Positions 25,291-34,057 of a stretch of DNA of 59,967 nucleotides are shown in pieces (the stretch's first letter is position 1; the number at the start of each line of letters is the position of its first letter). The stretch is from Azospirillum sp. 51_20. GTDB taxonomy: Bacteria; Pseudomonadota; Alphaproteobacteria; RF32; CAG-239. A model generated the notes under the pieces. That model had not been told where the DNA came from and ran no database searches. It was given only the letters and a program-made list of their open reading frames with translations. The DNA lies in the NCBI GenBank assembly GCA_001917175.1, contig MNTV01000035.1, positions 1-59,967 of the forward strand, in the 5' to 3' direction. Made by a program: the position numbers and the translations under genes.

Positions 25291-25788
25291 TCATTGTGTG
25301 AAAATTTTTCGGATTATCATTTTAACGGTATCGGTTACGCTCATGTCTTGCAAAATGTTTTTTCGGGAATGATTTTAATGTAATCTTTTTTATGCCGCCG
25401 TTTTTTCATTTCTTCTTCGCCAAAATCATCTTTGTTGCTTTTTGTGCCGTGTTTGATTAACGTTTCCGTAAAAGTAAGACCGCAATAATAATCCCGAATT
25501 TCATCTTTAAATGTGTTTTTTGCCAATTCAAATAACGGCATATACCATTTTGAGTTACAATATGCCCTCAAGAATAACCGTTTCGCAATTATTTTTTCCA
25601 TACATAAGCAATTCTGACAGCAAGGGCAGCGCTTTTGTGCCTGCCCCGTCTTTGACGCGTAACATTTCTCGACGGACGACGTCTTGAGAAACCACCATGA
25701 CGTTGTGTCCCAATTCATGTTGCAGCACTTTGGCAACAGTTGTTTTGCCGCTCCCGGAATTTCCCCTTATAATCACCAATTTTGACAA
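25291..25788 (-). pseudogene. P-loop kinase pseudogene with two frameshifts
   Basis: Frame 1 begins (TTG) SKLVIIRGNSGSGKTTVAKVL, a Walker A kinase, and stops after VILEGIL. Removing one T after ATATTG restores the frame into NSKWYMPLFELAKNTF...DDFGEEEMKKRRHKKDYIKIIPEK. A missing A in the following A-run (near 25357) breaks it again; the third frame continues NILQDMSVTDTVKMI and stops at 25291. The three pieces together match the layout of a small uridine-kinase-like/AAA_33 ATPase of about 165 aa. The first shift is not in a homopolymer, so decay is more likely than read error. Confidence 0.78.
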
Positions 25789-26055
25789 GTCTGTTTCTCC
25801 GTCGGTTCCAAAGCGGATGGCAGGTCATTGGCGGATGAAACAGAGAAAATAAAGCGCATTGACGTTGCGTAATAATCACTGTCTTTACTCATCACATGCT
25901 TTTTGCCGTTTTTCCTGAATGCTTTGGCGATAGGAATATCTTAATCCTTTTCCGGATTTTTTGCGGCTTTCGGCAGATTCTTTTTCATGATTGCTGCGCC
26001 AAAAGTGTTCTCTTGGCAAATAACCGGTTTCCGCCGTTTTTACATTTTTATGCGC

Positions 26056-26679
26056 CTATTCCCATTCGATCATCGGATAGTCTTCTTTGCCGCCCGGCAG
26101 CTGAAAATGCCACCATTCGCTGTTGATAGTTTCAAAACCGACGGAAGTCATCAGTTTTTTCAGCAGTTCCCGGTTGTTGATTTCTTCCGCATAACGCGTG
26201 TCGAGAAAATCCTGCCGCGCTTTTTCCAGATGCTTGTAAAAAGGCTCGGTTTCCCCCTTGGTCAGTTGTTTGGCGAATTTTTTCTCATAGCCGTCGACTT
26301 CGGTCGGGAATTTCAGGTTGCGTCCCTTTTCGTCGGTGAGGCAGCAGTCGATTGCCGTACCGTAACAGTGCAGACTGTTTTCCGGTTTGCTGGCAAACAA
26401 TCCTTCTACCGTGATCAGCTCCAGAATCCGCCGATGGGCAACCGGCGGGCGGTAGGCGTCGCGAATACGCAATTTGAGGTTTTGCGCGGCCAGTTCGCCT
26501 GCCAGTTCCTGCAACCGAACCGCGGCGTCAACATGGATATAGGCCCGGTCGCCGAAACCCACTTCCCAGTATACGGGATGTAAAATGATGTTTTCCGGCG
26601 TTGCGTACATCATGTCGATGATGAATCGGTCGCCGGTAATTTCCGTCAGATTGTTTTTAATAAGAAAATTTCTGTCCAT
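26056..26679 (-). CDS. ddpX: D-alanyl-D-alanine dipeptidase (VanX/DdpX family)
   Basis: Zinc dipeptidase of 207 aa that cleaves D-Ala-D-Ala. Metal and catalytic motifs are SLHCYGTAID (Ser102, His104, Asp111), Arg region RIRDAYRPP (71-79) and EWWHF (Glu188, His191). No signal peptide, so cytoplasmic. AGGAT precedes the ATG. It is the last gene of the hflK-hflC-degP-holC run, 4 bp after holC. A role in peptidoglycan turnover or D-Ala recycling is more likely than vancomycin resistance, as no vanH/vanA partner is present. Confidence 0.93.
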   Translation of the reverse strand: MDRNFLIKNNLTEITGDRFIIDMMYATPENIILHPVYWEVGFGDRAYIHVDAAVRLQELAGELAAQNLKLRIRDAYRPPVAHRRILELITVEGLFASKPENSLHCYGTAIDCCLTDEKGRNLKFPTEVDGYEKKFAKQLTKGETEPFYKHLEKARQDFLDTRYAEEINNRELLKKLMTSVGFETINSEWWHFQLPGGKEDYPMIEWE

Positions 26680-26683
26680 GTTT

Positions 26684-27139
26684 TTATCCTTTCTGTTGCC
26701 AGGATCCGTTTTCGTTTTGCTGCCAGTAAAAAACGTCGGCGTCCTGTTGTTTCAGCTCTTTCCACATCTGGCGCGCCTGCGTCAGGCTTTCTTCCGAATT
26801 GCCGTCAAAGATGTTGAATACCCTTTCAAAGCGGCTGATTGTTTCCCAATCGGTTCGCGCGCCGTCGGTCAGAAACAGAAATTCCGCGCCGTTGGGCACG
26901 TCGTCGCCGGCAGTCAGCCAGATCGGCTGCATGTCCGCAAAACCGTCTTTGCGGCTGCCGTGCGGCAGGAAAGAAGTGTCGTTATATGTCCACAGCAGCG
27001 AGTTCAAAAACTCAACGCGTTCTTCGTTGCCGATTTTTACCACGATTTTTTTGCCGGTGCCGTAAGCCTTTTCCAAAAGCTTCGGCAGCACGTCTTCCAG
27101 ACGCTGGTTTTGCAAATGGTAAAAATCTACTCTGCTCAT
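26684..27139 (-). CDS. holC: DNA polymerase III chi subunit
   Basis: 151 aa. Typical HolC opening SRVDFYHLQNQRLEDVLPKLLEKAY, and the central LLWTYNDTSFLPHG and later DDVPNGAEFLFLTDG fit the family. Chi links the clamp loader to SSB (gene at 11.7 kb). Its start overlaps the degP stop by 4 bp, indicating coupled translation. Confidence 0.93.
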   Translation of the reverse strand: MSRVDFYHLQNQRLEDVLPKLLEKAYGTGKKIVVKIGNEERVEFLNSLLWTYNDTSFLPHGSRKDGFADMQPIWLTAGDDVPNGAEFLFLTDGARTDWETISRFERVFNIFDGNSEESLTQARQMWKELKQQDADVFYWQQNENGSWQQKG

Positions 27140-28527
27140 GGTCTTAACTTCAGCTGGAGAACGTTGATTTCGTCTTGTTCCGCATTCTGGATCATCAGGT
27201 GCAGCGGGCGTTTTTCTGTTTGGGCGTCCTGAATATGTCCCAATGCGGCGGAGAGGGTGACGCAGTCTTTCAGATCCATTTTCAGGATGATGTCGCCGCG
27301 TTTAATGCCCTGCCGGTCGGCGTCGCTGCCGAATTCGACCCCTTCGACCAAAAGTCCCATGGTGGTCGGCGACAAATTCATGTTTTTAACGATTTCCGGC
27401 GTAATTTCTTTCAGGATCATACCGCTTTCTTTTAAGATTTTGCCGCCGTCGGAATCCGGTTTGACCTGCTCGCGGGGGGCGGCTTTGGGTGATTTCGGCA
27501 TATTTTCGACCTTAACCGTGATCGGCTCAATCTCCTGATTGCGCCAGATTACAAGCTGCGCTTCGCTGCCGGCCGGCATTTCGGCAATCAGCCGCGAAAA
27601 GTCTTTGCAGCTGTTGATTTCGGTCTGACCGAGGCTGATGATCACGTCGCCGGCCTGCAGCCCGGCTTTGGCTGCCGGTCCGTTTTCGCTGATGCCGGAA
27701 ACGATGATTCCCTGAGAGTCTTTCAGGTTCAGGCTGCGGGCCAGATTTTTGGAGTTCGGCTGTACCCGGATGCCGATCCAGCCGCGTTTGACCTCGCCGC
27801 TTTGCTCCAGCTGTTTGACGATCCATTCGACAATGTTGATCGGGATGGCAAAGCCGATTCCCATGTTGTTTCCGGAAGTGGAGAAGAGGGCGGAATTGAT
27901 GCCGATCACTTCTCCTTTGGTATTGAACATCGGGCCGCCCGAACTGCCCTGGTTAATGGCAGCGTCGGTCTGGATAAAATTGTCGTACGGACCCGCGGCA
28001 ATGTCCCGCGATTTGGCGGAGACGATGCCGGCGGTAACGCTGCCGCCCAGCCCGAACGGGTTGCCGATGGCCAGTACCCAGTCGCCCACCCGGATAGCGT
28101 CGGAATCGCCGAAAGTTACTTTGTCGAGTTCAAACGGCGGTTCGATTTTGATCAGGGCGATGTCGGTTTTTTCGTCGCCGCCGATGATGTCGGCTTCGAC
28201 TTCGGTGTTGTCAAACAGTACCACGTTGACGACTTCGGCGTTCTCAATCACATGATAGTTGGTGATGATGTATCCGTCTTCGCTGATGATAAAGCCCGAT
28301 CCCAACGCTACCCGGCCTTCCAGCGGATCATAATATTCCCCGCCGCCGTTGCTGCCTTCGGCCGGAATGTTGATCTGGTCGGGCTGCTGGATGGTGGAGA
28401 TGTTGACCACCGTCGGGATCAGCTTTTCCGCCAGATCGGCAAAAGACGGAAAACCGTACTGTGCCCGGACGGGAAAAGCGGCGGCCGCGCCGCACAGAAC
28501 CATAAGCCAAAGTCGTAATCTGTTCAT
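27136..28527 (-). CDS. degP: Periplasmic serine protease DegP/HtrA
   Basis: 463 aa with a signal peptide (1-22, ends FPVRA). Catalytic triad His92 (TNYHVIE), Asp122 (KTDIAL) and Ser196 (QGSSGGPM). Two PDZ domains follow (about 260-345 and 370-455). It degrades or chaperones misfolded envelope proteins, such as autotransporters. It is preceded by hflC (4-bp gap) and overlaps holC. hflKC next to a Do-family protease is a familiar quality-control operon in proteobacteria. Confidence 0.96.
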   Translation of the reverse strand: MNRLRLWLMVLCGAAAAFPVRAQYGFPSFADLAEKLIPTVVNISTIQQPDQINIPAEGSNGGGEYYDPLEGRVALGSGFIISEDGYIITNYHVIENAEVVNVVLFDNTEVEADIIGGDEKTDIALIKIEPPFELDKVTFGDSDAIRVGDWVLAIGNPFGLGGSVTAGIVSAKSRDIAAGPYDNFIQTDAAINQGSSGGPMFNTKGEVIGINSALFSTSGNNMGIGFAIPINIVEWIVKQLEQSGEVKRGWIGIRVQPNSKNLARSLNLKDSQGIIVSGISENGPAAKAGLQAGDVIISLGQTEINSCKDFSRLIAEMPAGSEAQLVIWRNQEIEPITVKVENMPKSPKAAPREQVKPDSDGGKILKESGMILKEITPEIVKNMNLSPTTMGLLVEGVEFGSDADRQGIKRGDIILKMDLKDCVTLSAALGHIQDAQTEKRPLHLMIQNAEQDEINVLQLKLRP

Positions 28528-28531
28528 CTTC

Positions 28532-29395
28532 CTATCTCATCGATTTGCGAAAAAACTGGAAAAACTCGCTGTCAGGCGACAAAACCATCGAAGCGTTGCC
28601 GTCGGTGAGCGCGTTTTTATAAGCCTCGAGCGAGCGGTAGAAGGCAAAAAACTCCATATCCTGCCCGGCGGCTTTGTTCCAGATCATGATTGCCTGTTCG
28701 TCGCCCTGACCGCGGATGATCTGTGCCTGCTTTTCGGCGTCGGCGAGGATGATGGTTTTTTCCTTGTCAGCGCTGGCCTTGATCTTCTGCGCTTCCTGCG
28801 ACCCTTGTGCGCGGAACTCCTTGGCTTCGCGCTCGCGTTCAGTCTTCATCCGGGCATTGATCGCCTGCAAAACCTCAAGCGGCAGGTCGGCCCGGCGGAT
28901 GCGCACGTCGGCAACGCTGACGCCGATCTGTTCCGCGTCGACCTTAACCGCGGCGCTGATGTCGTTCATGATCTGGGTGCGCTTCTGCGACAACAGTTCC
29001 TGTAAGGTGCTGCGGCCGAGGATCTTGCGGATGGAGGAATTGACGATTTCCGCCAGTTTGCTCTGCGCCTGATATTCGGTGCGCACGGTTTTGTAAAACT
29101 TCAGCGGGTCGATAATCCGGTAGCGGGTAAAACTGTCGACGTCCAGACGTTTTTTGTCGTTTAAAACCACTTCCTGCGCCGGCGGATCAAGGTTGAGCAG
29201 CCGCGCGTCATAGAAAACGACGTTCTGAATCATCGGAATTTTGAGTTTCAGTCCCGGTTCCTTTACAACTCTGACTGGACGGCCGAATTGCAGAACCAGC
29301 GCCTGTTCGCCCTGGTTGACGGTATAAATGCTGCCGGCGGCCAGAATGACAACGGCCGCGGCCAGCGCAATCAAAACATATTGAATCTTACTCAT
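28532..29395 (-). CDS. hflC: FtsH modulator HflC
   Basis: 287 aa. One N-terminal membrane helix (about 5-25) followed by an SPFH/band-7 domain (VNQGEQALVLQFGRPVRV). A coiled Ala/Glu-rich region contains REREAKEFRAQGSQEAQKI. With HflK it forms a periplasmic assembly around the FtsH protease. Same strand as hflK, 13-bp gap. Confidence 0.96.
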   Translation of the reverse strand: MSKIQYVLIALAAAVVILAAGSIYTVNQGEQALVLQFGRPVRVVKEPGLKLKIPMIQNVVFYDARLLNLDPPAQEVVLNDKKRLDVDSFTRYRIIDPLKFYKTVRTEYQAQSKLAEIVNSSIRKILGRSTLQELLSQKRTQIMNDISAAVKVDAEQIGVSVADVRIRRADLPLEVLQAINARMKTEREREAKEFRAQGSQEAQKIKASADKEKTIILADAEKQAQIIRGQGDEQAIMIWNKAAGQDMEFFAFYRSLEAYKNALTDGNASMVLSPDSEFFQFFRKSMR

Positions 29396-29408
29396 CGTCG
29401 TCGTTTCC

Positions 29409-30434
29409 TTATTTCAAACTGTTCAGCGGCAGCAGCGGCACCACGCCGTTGCCTTTGGCGGAAGGGTCGAGAATGACCTTGTCGGAATTTTTCAGGACGT
29501 TTTCCATGGTTTCCAGATACAGGCGCTTGGCGGTTACCTCACGGCCTTTTTTATAGGCCTGATAAACCGAGTTGAAACGCTCGGCCTCGCCCTTTGCCTT
29601 GTTGACAACGGCTTCCTTGTAGGCTTCCGCGCCTTGCAGAATCTGCGAAGCCTGGCCGCGGGCGTTGGGAACAACCTCGTTGCGATAAGCTTCCGCTTCG
29701 TTCTTAAATCTTTCCATGTCGGCTTTGGCGCGCTGAACTTCGTTAAAGGCGTCGACCACCTGTTTCGGCGGATCGGCCTTTTGCAGTTTGACGCGGACGA
29801 TTTCCACACCGGACCCGAAGTCGTCGAGCACTTTCTGCAGTTCAAGCTTGGTGTCTTCCTCAACCTTGCCGCGGTCGCCCGAAATGATCGGCATCATTTT
29901 CGACTGGCCGACGATTTCGCGCAAAACCGACTGTGCGGCAACGCTTACCGTTTGGTCGGGGCTGCGCATGCTGAACAGGTAGTCTTTGGCGTTTTTGATC
30001 CGCCAGACCACGGTCAGGTTGATGTCGACGATATTTTCGTCGCCGGTCAGCATATGGCTCTCGGTAAATGCACGGGAAACGTTGGAAACCCGGCTGCTTT
30101 CGGCCACCCCGAGGTTAATGCTCCGTTCCTGGGTCATGCTTACTTTTTCCACCGTCTCAATCGGGTAGGGCAGATGGTAGTGCAGTCCCGGTTCGGTGGT
30201 GTCGACATATTTGCCGAATCTCAGCACCACCCCCTGTTCGTTGGTTTGCACCTGATAGAAGCCGGATGCCAGCCACAGGGCCGCCGCCGCGCCGATAATC
30301 AGTTTGGCGCCGCCGTCAAAACTGAAACCGCCGCTTTTTTTGATCCGGCGGAATTTAACGACTTTTTCCGTATTCGCTTCGCCCTGCCACGGGGAATCAT
30401 TGCTGTCGTCCCACGGGCTTTTGTTGTCAGCCAT
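29409..30434 (-). CDS. hflK: FtsH modulator HflK
   Basis: 341 aa from MADNKSPWDDSNDSPWQG. A cytoplasmic Asp/Trp/Gly-rich N-terminus and one membrane helix (about 48-68) precede the SPFH domain (VQTNEQGVVLRFGKYVDT) and the coiled segment KAKGEAERFNSVYQAYKKGR. It is the first gene of the hflK-hflC-degP-holC-ddpX operon, divergent from mrp; the 102-bp gap between them is AT-rich and holds both promoters. Confidence 0.96.
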   Translation of the reverse strand: MADNKSPWDDSNDSPWQGEANTEKVVKFRRIKKSGGFSFDGGAKLIIGAAAALWLASGFYQVQTNEQGVVLRFGKYVDTTEPGLHYHLPYPIETVEKVSMTQERSINLGVAESSRVSNVSRAFTESHMLTGDENIVDINLTVVWRIKNAKDYLFSMRSPDQTVSVAAQSVLREIVGQSKMMPIISGDRGKVEEDTKLELQKVLDDFGSGVEIVRVKLQKADPPKQVVDAFNEVQRAKADMERFKNEAEAYRNEVVPNARGQASQILQGAEAYKEAVVNKAKGEAERFNSVYQAYKKGREVTAKRLYLETMENVLKNSDKVILDPSAKGNGVVPLLPLNSLK

Positions 30435-30536
30435 GTTTTTACACCTCATTGTTTATTATATTGCATTAAATCCATATATAATATAAATGTATCCTAAAAA
30501 CAATTAATGATACGACAATATCAACAGGAGAGAATT

Positions 30537-31517
30537 ATGGAAGCAGAACTGCGCCGTATCGCCGGGCAATACTTTGCTCCGGAAACGATTGAGAGCGTCA
30601 GGGTCTTTAACCGCCGCGCGATCGTTACTCTGGTTAATGCCGCCGAAGACCCGGCCGGAGCGGAAGCAATGGAAAAGGCTTTGCTGGCATATCCGGAAAT
30701 AGACAAAGTTTCGGTCGTTTATACCGCGACCCGCCGCGACGAAGGGGATACCCGCTGGCGGATTCCCGGAGTAAAAAAAATCATTGCCGTCGCTTCGGGC
30801 AAAGGCGGCGTCGGCAAATCCACCACCGCCGTCAATCTGGCGCTGGCGCTGGCGGATCTTGGCAAAAAAACGGCGTTGTTCGATGCCGACATTTACGGCC
30901 CTTCGGTGCCGACCATGCTGGGGTTTGAAGACGTGTCGCCGATTTCTTACGACGGCAAAACTTTCGAGCCTTTTGAAAACCTCGGCCTGAAGTCGATGTC
31001 GATCGGCAGTCTGGTGGACAAAGACACCCCGCTGATCTGGCGCGGGCCGAAAGCCTGCGGCGCCCTGCAGCAGCTTTTGACGGAAGTCAACTGGGGCGAC
31101 ATCGACGTCATGGTGATCGACATGCCGCCCGGCACCGGCGACATTCAGATTACGCTGGCCCAGCAGGTGAAACTTGACGGCGCGGTTATCGTTTCCACCC
31201 CGCAGGACATTGCCCTGATCGATGCGGTCAAAGGCGTCAACATGTTCAAACGGGTAGAGGTGCCGATTTTGGGCATTGTCGAAAATATGAGTTATTATCT
31301 GTGTCCCGAGTGCGGTCATAAGGAATTCGTCTTCGGCGAACACGGCGCGCGGGAAACGGCGGAACGACTGGGTGAAAAGTTTCTGGGAGAGATTCCGCTC
31401 AACATTAAGATCCGCAGTTATGCCGACGGCGGCACTCCGATCGTTTATGCCGAACCGGACAGTCCGTTCAGCGAAGCTTACCGCGAAATTGCCGCAAAAA
31501 TAGCCGCGGCCTTATAG
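30537..31517 (+). CDS. mrp: Fe-S cluster carrier ATPase Mrp/ApbC
   Basis: 326 aa from the ATG with AGGAGAG upstream; a 10-codon extension to 30507 lacks an RBS. An N-terminal FSCA (DUF59-like) domain covers about 1-65. The P-loop is the deviant Walker A SGKGGVGKSTTAVN, followed by DADIYGPSVPTMLG and DMPPGTGD. Cluster-binding cysteines are in YYLCPECGH. It assembles or transfers Fe-S clusters. A hairpin terminator follows. Confidence 0.96.
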   Translation: MEAELRRIAGQYFAPETIESVRVFNRRAIVTLVNAAEDPAGAEAMEKALLAYPEIDKVSVVYTATRRDEGDTRWRIPGVKKIIAVASGKGGVGKSTTAVNLALALADLGKKTALFDADIYGPSVPTMLGFEDVSPISYDGKTFEPFENLGLKSMSIGSLVDKDTPLIWRGPKACGALQQLLTEVNWGDIDVMVIDMPPGTGDIQITLAQQVKLDGAVIVSTPQDIALIDAVKGVNMFKRVEVPILGIVENMSYYLCPECGHKEFVFGEHGARETAERLGEKFLGEIPLNIKIRSYADGGTPIVYAEPDSPFSEAYREIAAKIAAAL

Positions 31518-31522
31518 ACGGA

Positions 31523-31553
31523 AAAGCCGGATATCCGAAAATATCCGGCTTTC
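31523..31553 (+). terminator. Hairpin terminator after mrp
   Basis: 12-bp stem AAAGCCGGATAT / ATATCCGGCTTT (31523-31534 with 31541-31552). The T-run is short, so strength is uncertain. Confidence 0.6.
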
Positions 31554-31581
31554 GCAAGTCTGCAGCAAACATCATTTGCCG

Positions 31582-31947
31582 TTACTTTTCGATTTCGTCT
31601 TTTTCTTCGTCGTCTTCTTCCTCATCATCTTCTCCTGACAATACTTCGTCTTCACACCAGAAAAAGTTGTTATGGTCGTGTTGTGCCGCTTGTTCAAATT
31701 CGAAAAAGCGGGCAACGGGAACTCGCAGGAAATTGCTCAATGTCCACAACATGTAACAGGGAATGTGTCCCTTGCCTTGTTCGTATTGCCTGAGTGTTTG
31801 GAGCGGAACGCCGATTTGGTCGGCCACGTCTTTTTGTGTAAGACAGTATACGGAACGGCAGAAGCGCAGACATTTGCCGATGTCAATTTCGATCGGTTGC
31901 GGGATGTCTTTGCCGCGTTCCAATGATTGAAAAATAGGAAATCCCAT
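31582..31947 (-). CDS. XRE-family transcriptional regulator with acidic tail
   Basis: 121 aa. Central Cro/CI-type helix-turn-helix (about 22-78: CLTQKDVADQIGVPLQTLRQYEQG). The last 20 residues are nearly all Asp/Glu. AGGA lies upstream of the ATG. The short frame upstream on the same strand and an inverted repeat before it may form a self-regulated unit. No toxin-antitoxin partner is clear. Confidence 0.88.
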   Translation of the reverse strand: MGFPIFQSLERGKDIPQPIEIDIGKCLRFCRSVYCLTQKDVADQIGVPLQTLRQYEQGKGHIPCYMLWTLSNFLRVPVARFFEFEQAAQHDHNNFFWCEDEVLSGEDDEEEDDEEKDEIEK

Positions 31948-31970
31948 GAAGCAATCCTTTCTGTTGTTGA

Positions 31971-32204
31971 TTAAACGGTAAGGCCACTGTCAGACTTCAA
32001 AAGGGATATGAGCTTTTCGGCCGTTTTTTTTAAGACGGCGGGAAAAGCGCTTTTGAAATGAAGGTGGTCGGGAAGTTGACAAATCATATATGCTAAAATG
32101 ATCCCCCGGGTCTTTGAACTTTTCAGTTGTTGGACATGCACCCGGGGCTCCCCGACCGTAGTCAGGGATATATTCATCGTTATCGCTATCAACAACGATA
32201 ACAA
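31971..32204 (-). CDS. Possible small protein upstream of the XRE gene
   Basis: Frame of 77 codons (TTG start) or 68 from the ATG at 32177, ending 23 bp before the XRE start on the same strand. Sequence MNISLTTVGEPRVHVQQLK... has no recognised domain and no good RBS. It may equally be leader sequence. Confidence 0.3.
   Translation of the reverse strand: MLSLLIAITMNISLTTVGEPRVHVQQLKSSKTRGIILAYMICQLPDHLHFKSAFPAVLKKTAEKLISLLKSDSGLTV
32179..32202. promoter_or_regulatory. Inverted repeat, possible XRE operator
   Basis: GTTATCG - 10 nt - CGATAAC, immediately upstream of the ATG at 32177. Size and spacing fit an XRE dimer site. Confidence 0.35.
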
Positions 32205-32668
32205 TTTGACGGCGAATACCCCTGTCGCCGTAGCATATATGGGCTTGTCAAGGCCCCGCGCCCCTTTTTCGGGCGCTTAAGTGCCAAAACCGTACATTTT
32301 CCGCAGCAGAACGGAAAAACGTTTGCCTGCTTTCCGAACAAACGGCGCCGGCACGTTTTCACGACCGTTCCGCGGGCGGATGTAATGGCTCTGCCACCTG
32401 AAAACATCATAAATAAACAAAAAAACGATTACAAGACGAAATATGCGGAATAAACAAAGGCAAGCGAAATTCGCAGCCGGAGAACCGGCTATCGTATTGA
32501 CACTAATAGATTGTGGAAATAAGAAATAAAAATTAAAGGTTGTGGATAACATACCGCTTTTGTATTTTCGTTCTGATGCCAAAGCCGGTTTGTGCCAAAC
32601 CCGTTTTTCGCTTTCTCAACAGCTTGTCCGGCCATGTTTCGGAACGGATGGCCGGAACCTGCACTTTT
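32205..32668. other. Intergenic region, no gene seen
   Basis: About 460 bp. It contains a GC-rich stretch (about 32245-32280) and an AT-rich stretch with two TTGTGGA(T/A)A-like words (about 32510-32550). No supported gene or RNA. Confidence 0.5.
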
Positions 32669-34057
32669 TCAGCGTCTGCGTTCGGGCAGTCCTTCTTCTT
32701 TTTCAAGTTGTTTGATTCTCATCAGCAGATCGTCGATCTTAAGCCTGAGCGTTGAAGACGGATTATGCCGCAGGGCGTTTTCCGCCTGCCGCCGGGCCGT
32801 TTGTGCGTCGCCGCCGAGAAAAGAGAATTCCGCCGCCGCGTAGTTGGAGGTTGCCATGTCGTTTTGCATGCCGCTGGCTCTTGCCAGAAGCAGCCAGGCA
32901 TAGCTGTCGGGGTTATAAACCAGAACCTGGTTCAGCATGCGGACGATTTCTTTTAATTCTGCCGGGCCGGGATTGTTTTCGAGCATGGCCTGCGACAGGT
33001 TAAGCTTGAACAGGGACGAGGCCGGCTGCAGTTTCAGCGCCTGCCGGTAAGCGGCGGCGGCCGGAACAATTTTTCCCGTTTCCATCATCATCTGTCCTTT
33101 TAATTCGTAAAAATAAGGGTTTTGCGGCTCGTCTGCGATCAGTGAGTTAACTTCGGCCAGCGCCTCTTTCATTTTCAGCTGTTTGAACAGGGCGATGGCA
33201 CGGGCATAACGGGCGGGGACGGAAGAGTCGTTGGGCGGATATTTGAGAAAAGTCTGCCGCGGTTCTTCGGTATAGGCAAACAGTTTGGCTTTGATCCGCT
33301 GAAATTCCTTTTCCTGAGGCCCTTGCGCCGGCGCCCGCGATTCCCGTGCCGCTTTTTCGACGAAGGATATGCGTTCGTCGGTCAGCGGGTGAGTGCGGTA
33401 ATAGTCGCGTTCGGCAATGCCCTGCATTTTGTTGCGGTGTTGTATTTTTTTCAGGAATGCGAGCATGCCGGCCGGCGACTGGTTTATTTTTTTCAGCAGG
33501 TTGACGGCGGCCTCGTCGGCACTCCTTTCTTCGCTGATCTGGTATGAGAGCATCGAATTGAGGGCCGAACTCTGCGAACCGAGAATGGCGGCGATGCTCA
33601 GGTCTGCACGTCCGGCGGCAATGCCGGCCAGGCCGCCGACCAGCATCGAAGCCAGGCTGATGCTCTGCACCTCGCGCGATTTGATTTTGTGACGAAGAAT
33701 GTGTCCGCCCTGAATATGCCCGGTTTCGTGCGCCAGCACGCCGGTCAGTTCGTTCTGGCTGTCGGCGGCGGTAATGGTGCCGATGTTGACGAACATACGG
33801 TTGCCGTCGGTGACGAATGCGTTCAGTTCACGGTCGTTGACAATATAAATCTGCCCCGGGCGGAAAGCTACGCCGGCGGCGTTGAATACCGGCCGCAGCG
33901 TCTGATGCAGAAATATCTCGGTTTCTTCGTCCGAAATCAGGGAAATGGCCCCTGCCGTCCCGCAATTTAAAAAAACTGACAGCAGCACAAGACTGCCTGC
34001 CAGTTTTTTTGCCGTTGTCAGAAAAGAGTTTATCCGTTGATAAGCTTTTTCCACCAT
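32669..34057 (-). CDS. Periplasmic M48 metalloprotease with TPR repeats (BepA-like)
   Basis: 462 aa. Signal peptide about 15-38. Zinc motif HETGH (110-114) with a later glutamate in the SEERSADEAAVN helix, typical of M48. The C-terminal third is TPR-like helical repeats (Ala/Leu/Tyr pattern, e.g. YFYELKGQMMMETGKIVPAAAAY starting near 318). Relatives assist outer-membrane protein and LptD assembly or degrade stalled forms. The start overlaps the end of rne by 28 bp and has a strong AAGGAAGG site inside rne, implying coupled translation. Confidence 0.93.
   Translation of the reverse strand: MVEKAYQRINSFLTTAKKLAGSLVLLSVFLNCGTAGAISLISDEETEIFLHQTLRPVFNAAGVAFRPGQIYIVNDRELNAFVTDGNRMFVNIGTITAADSQNELTGVLAHETGHIQGGHILRHKIKSREVQSISLASMLVGGLAGIAAGRADLSIAAILGSQSSALNSMLSYQISEERSADEAAVNLLKKINQSPAGMLAFLKKIQHRNKMQGIAERDYYRTHPLTDERISFVEKAARESRAPAQGPQEKEFQRIKAKLFAYTEEPRQTFLKYPPNDSSVPARYARAIALFKQLKMKEALAEVNSLIADEPQNPYFYELKGQMMMETGKIVPAAAAYRQALKLQPASSLFKLNLSQAMLENNPGPAELKEIVRMLNQVLVYNPDSYAWLLLARASGMQNDMATSNYAAAEFSFLGGDAQTARRQAENALRHNPSSTLRLKIDDLLMRIKQLEKEEGLPERRR

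Noticed and set aside
26056..26679. Vancomycin-resistance reading of the VanX-like gene
   Set aside because: No vanH/vanA-type ligase or regulator nearby; the gene sits in a housekeeping operon, so wall recycling is more likely.
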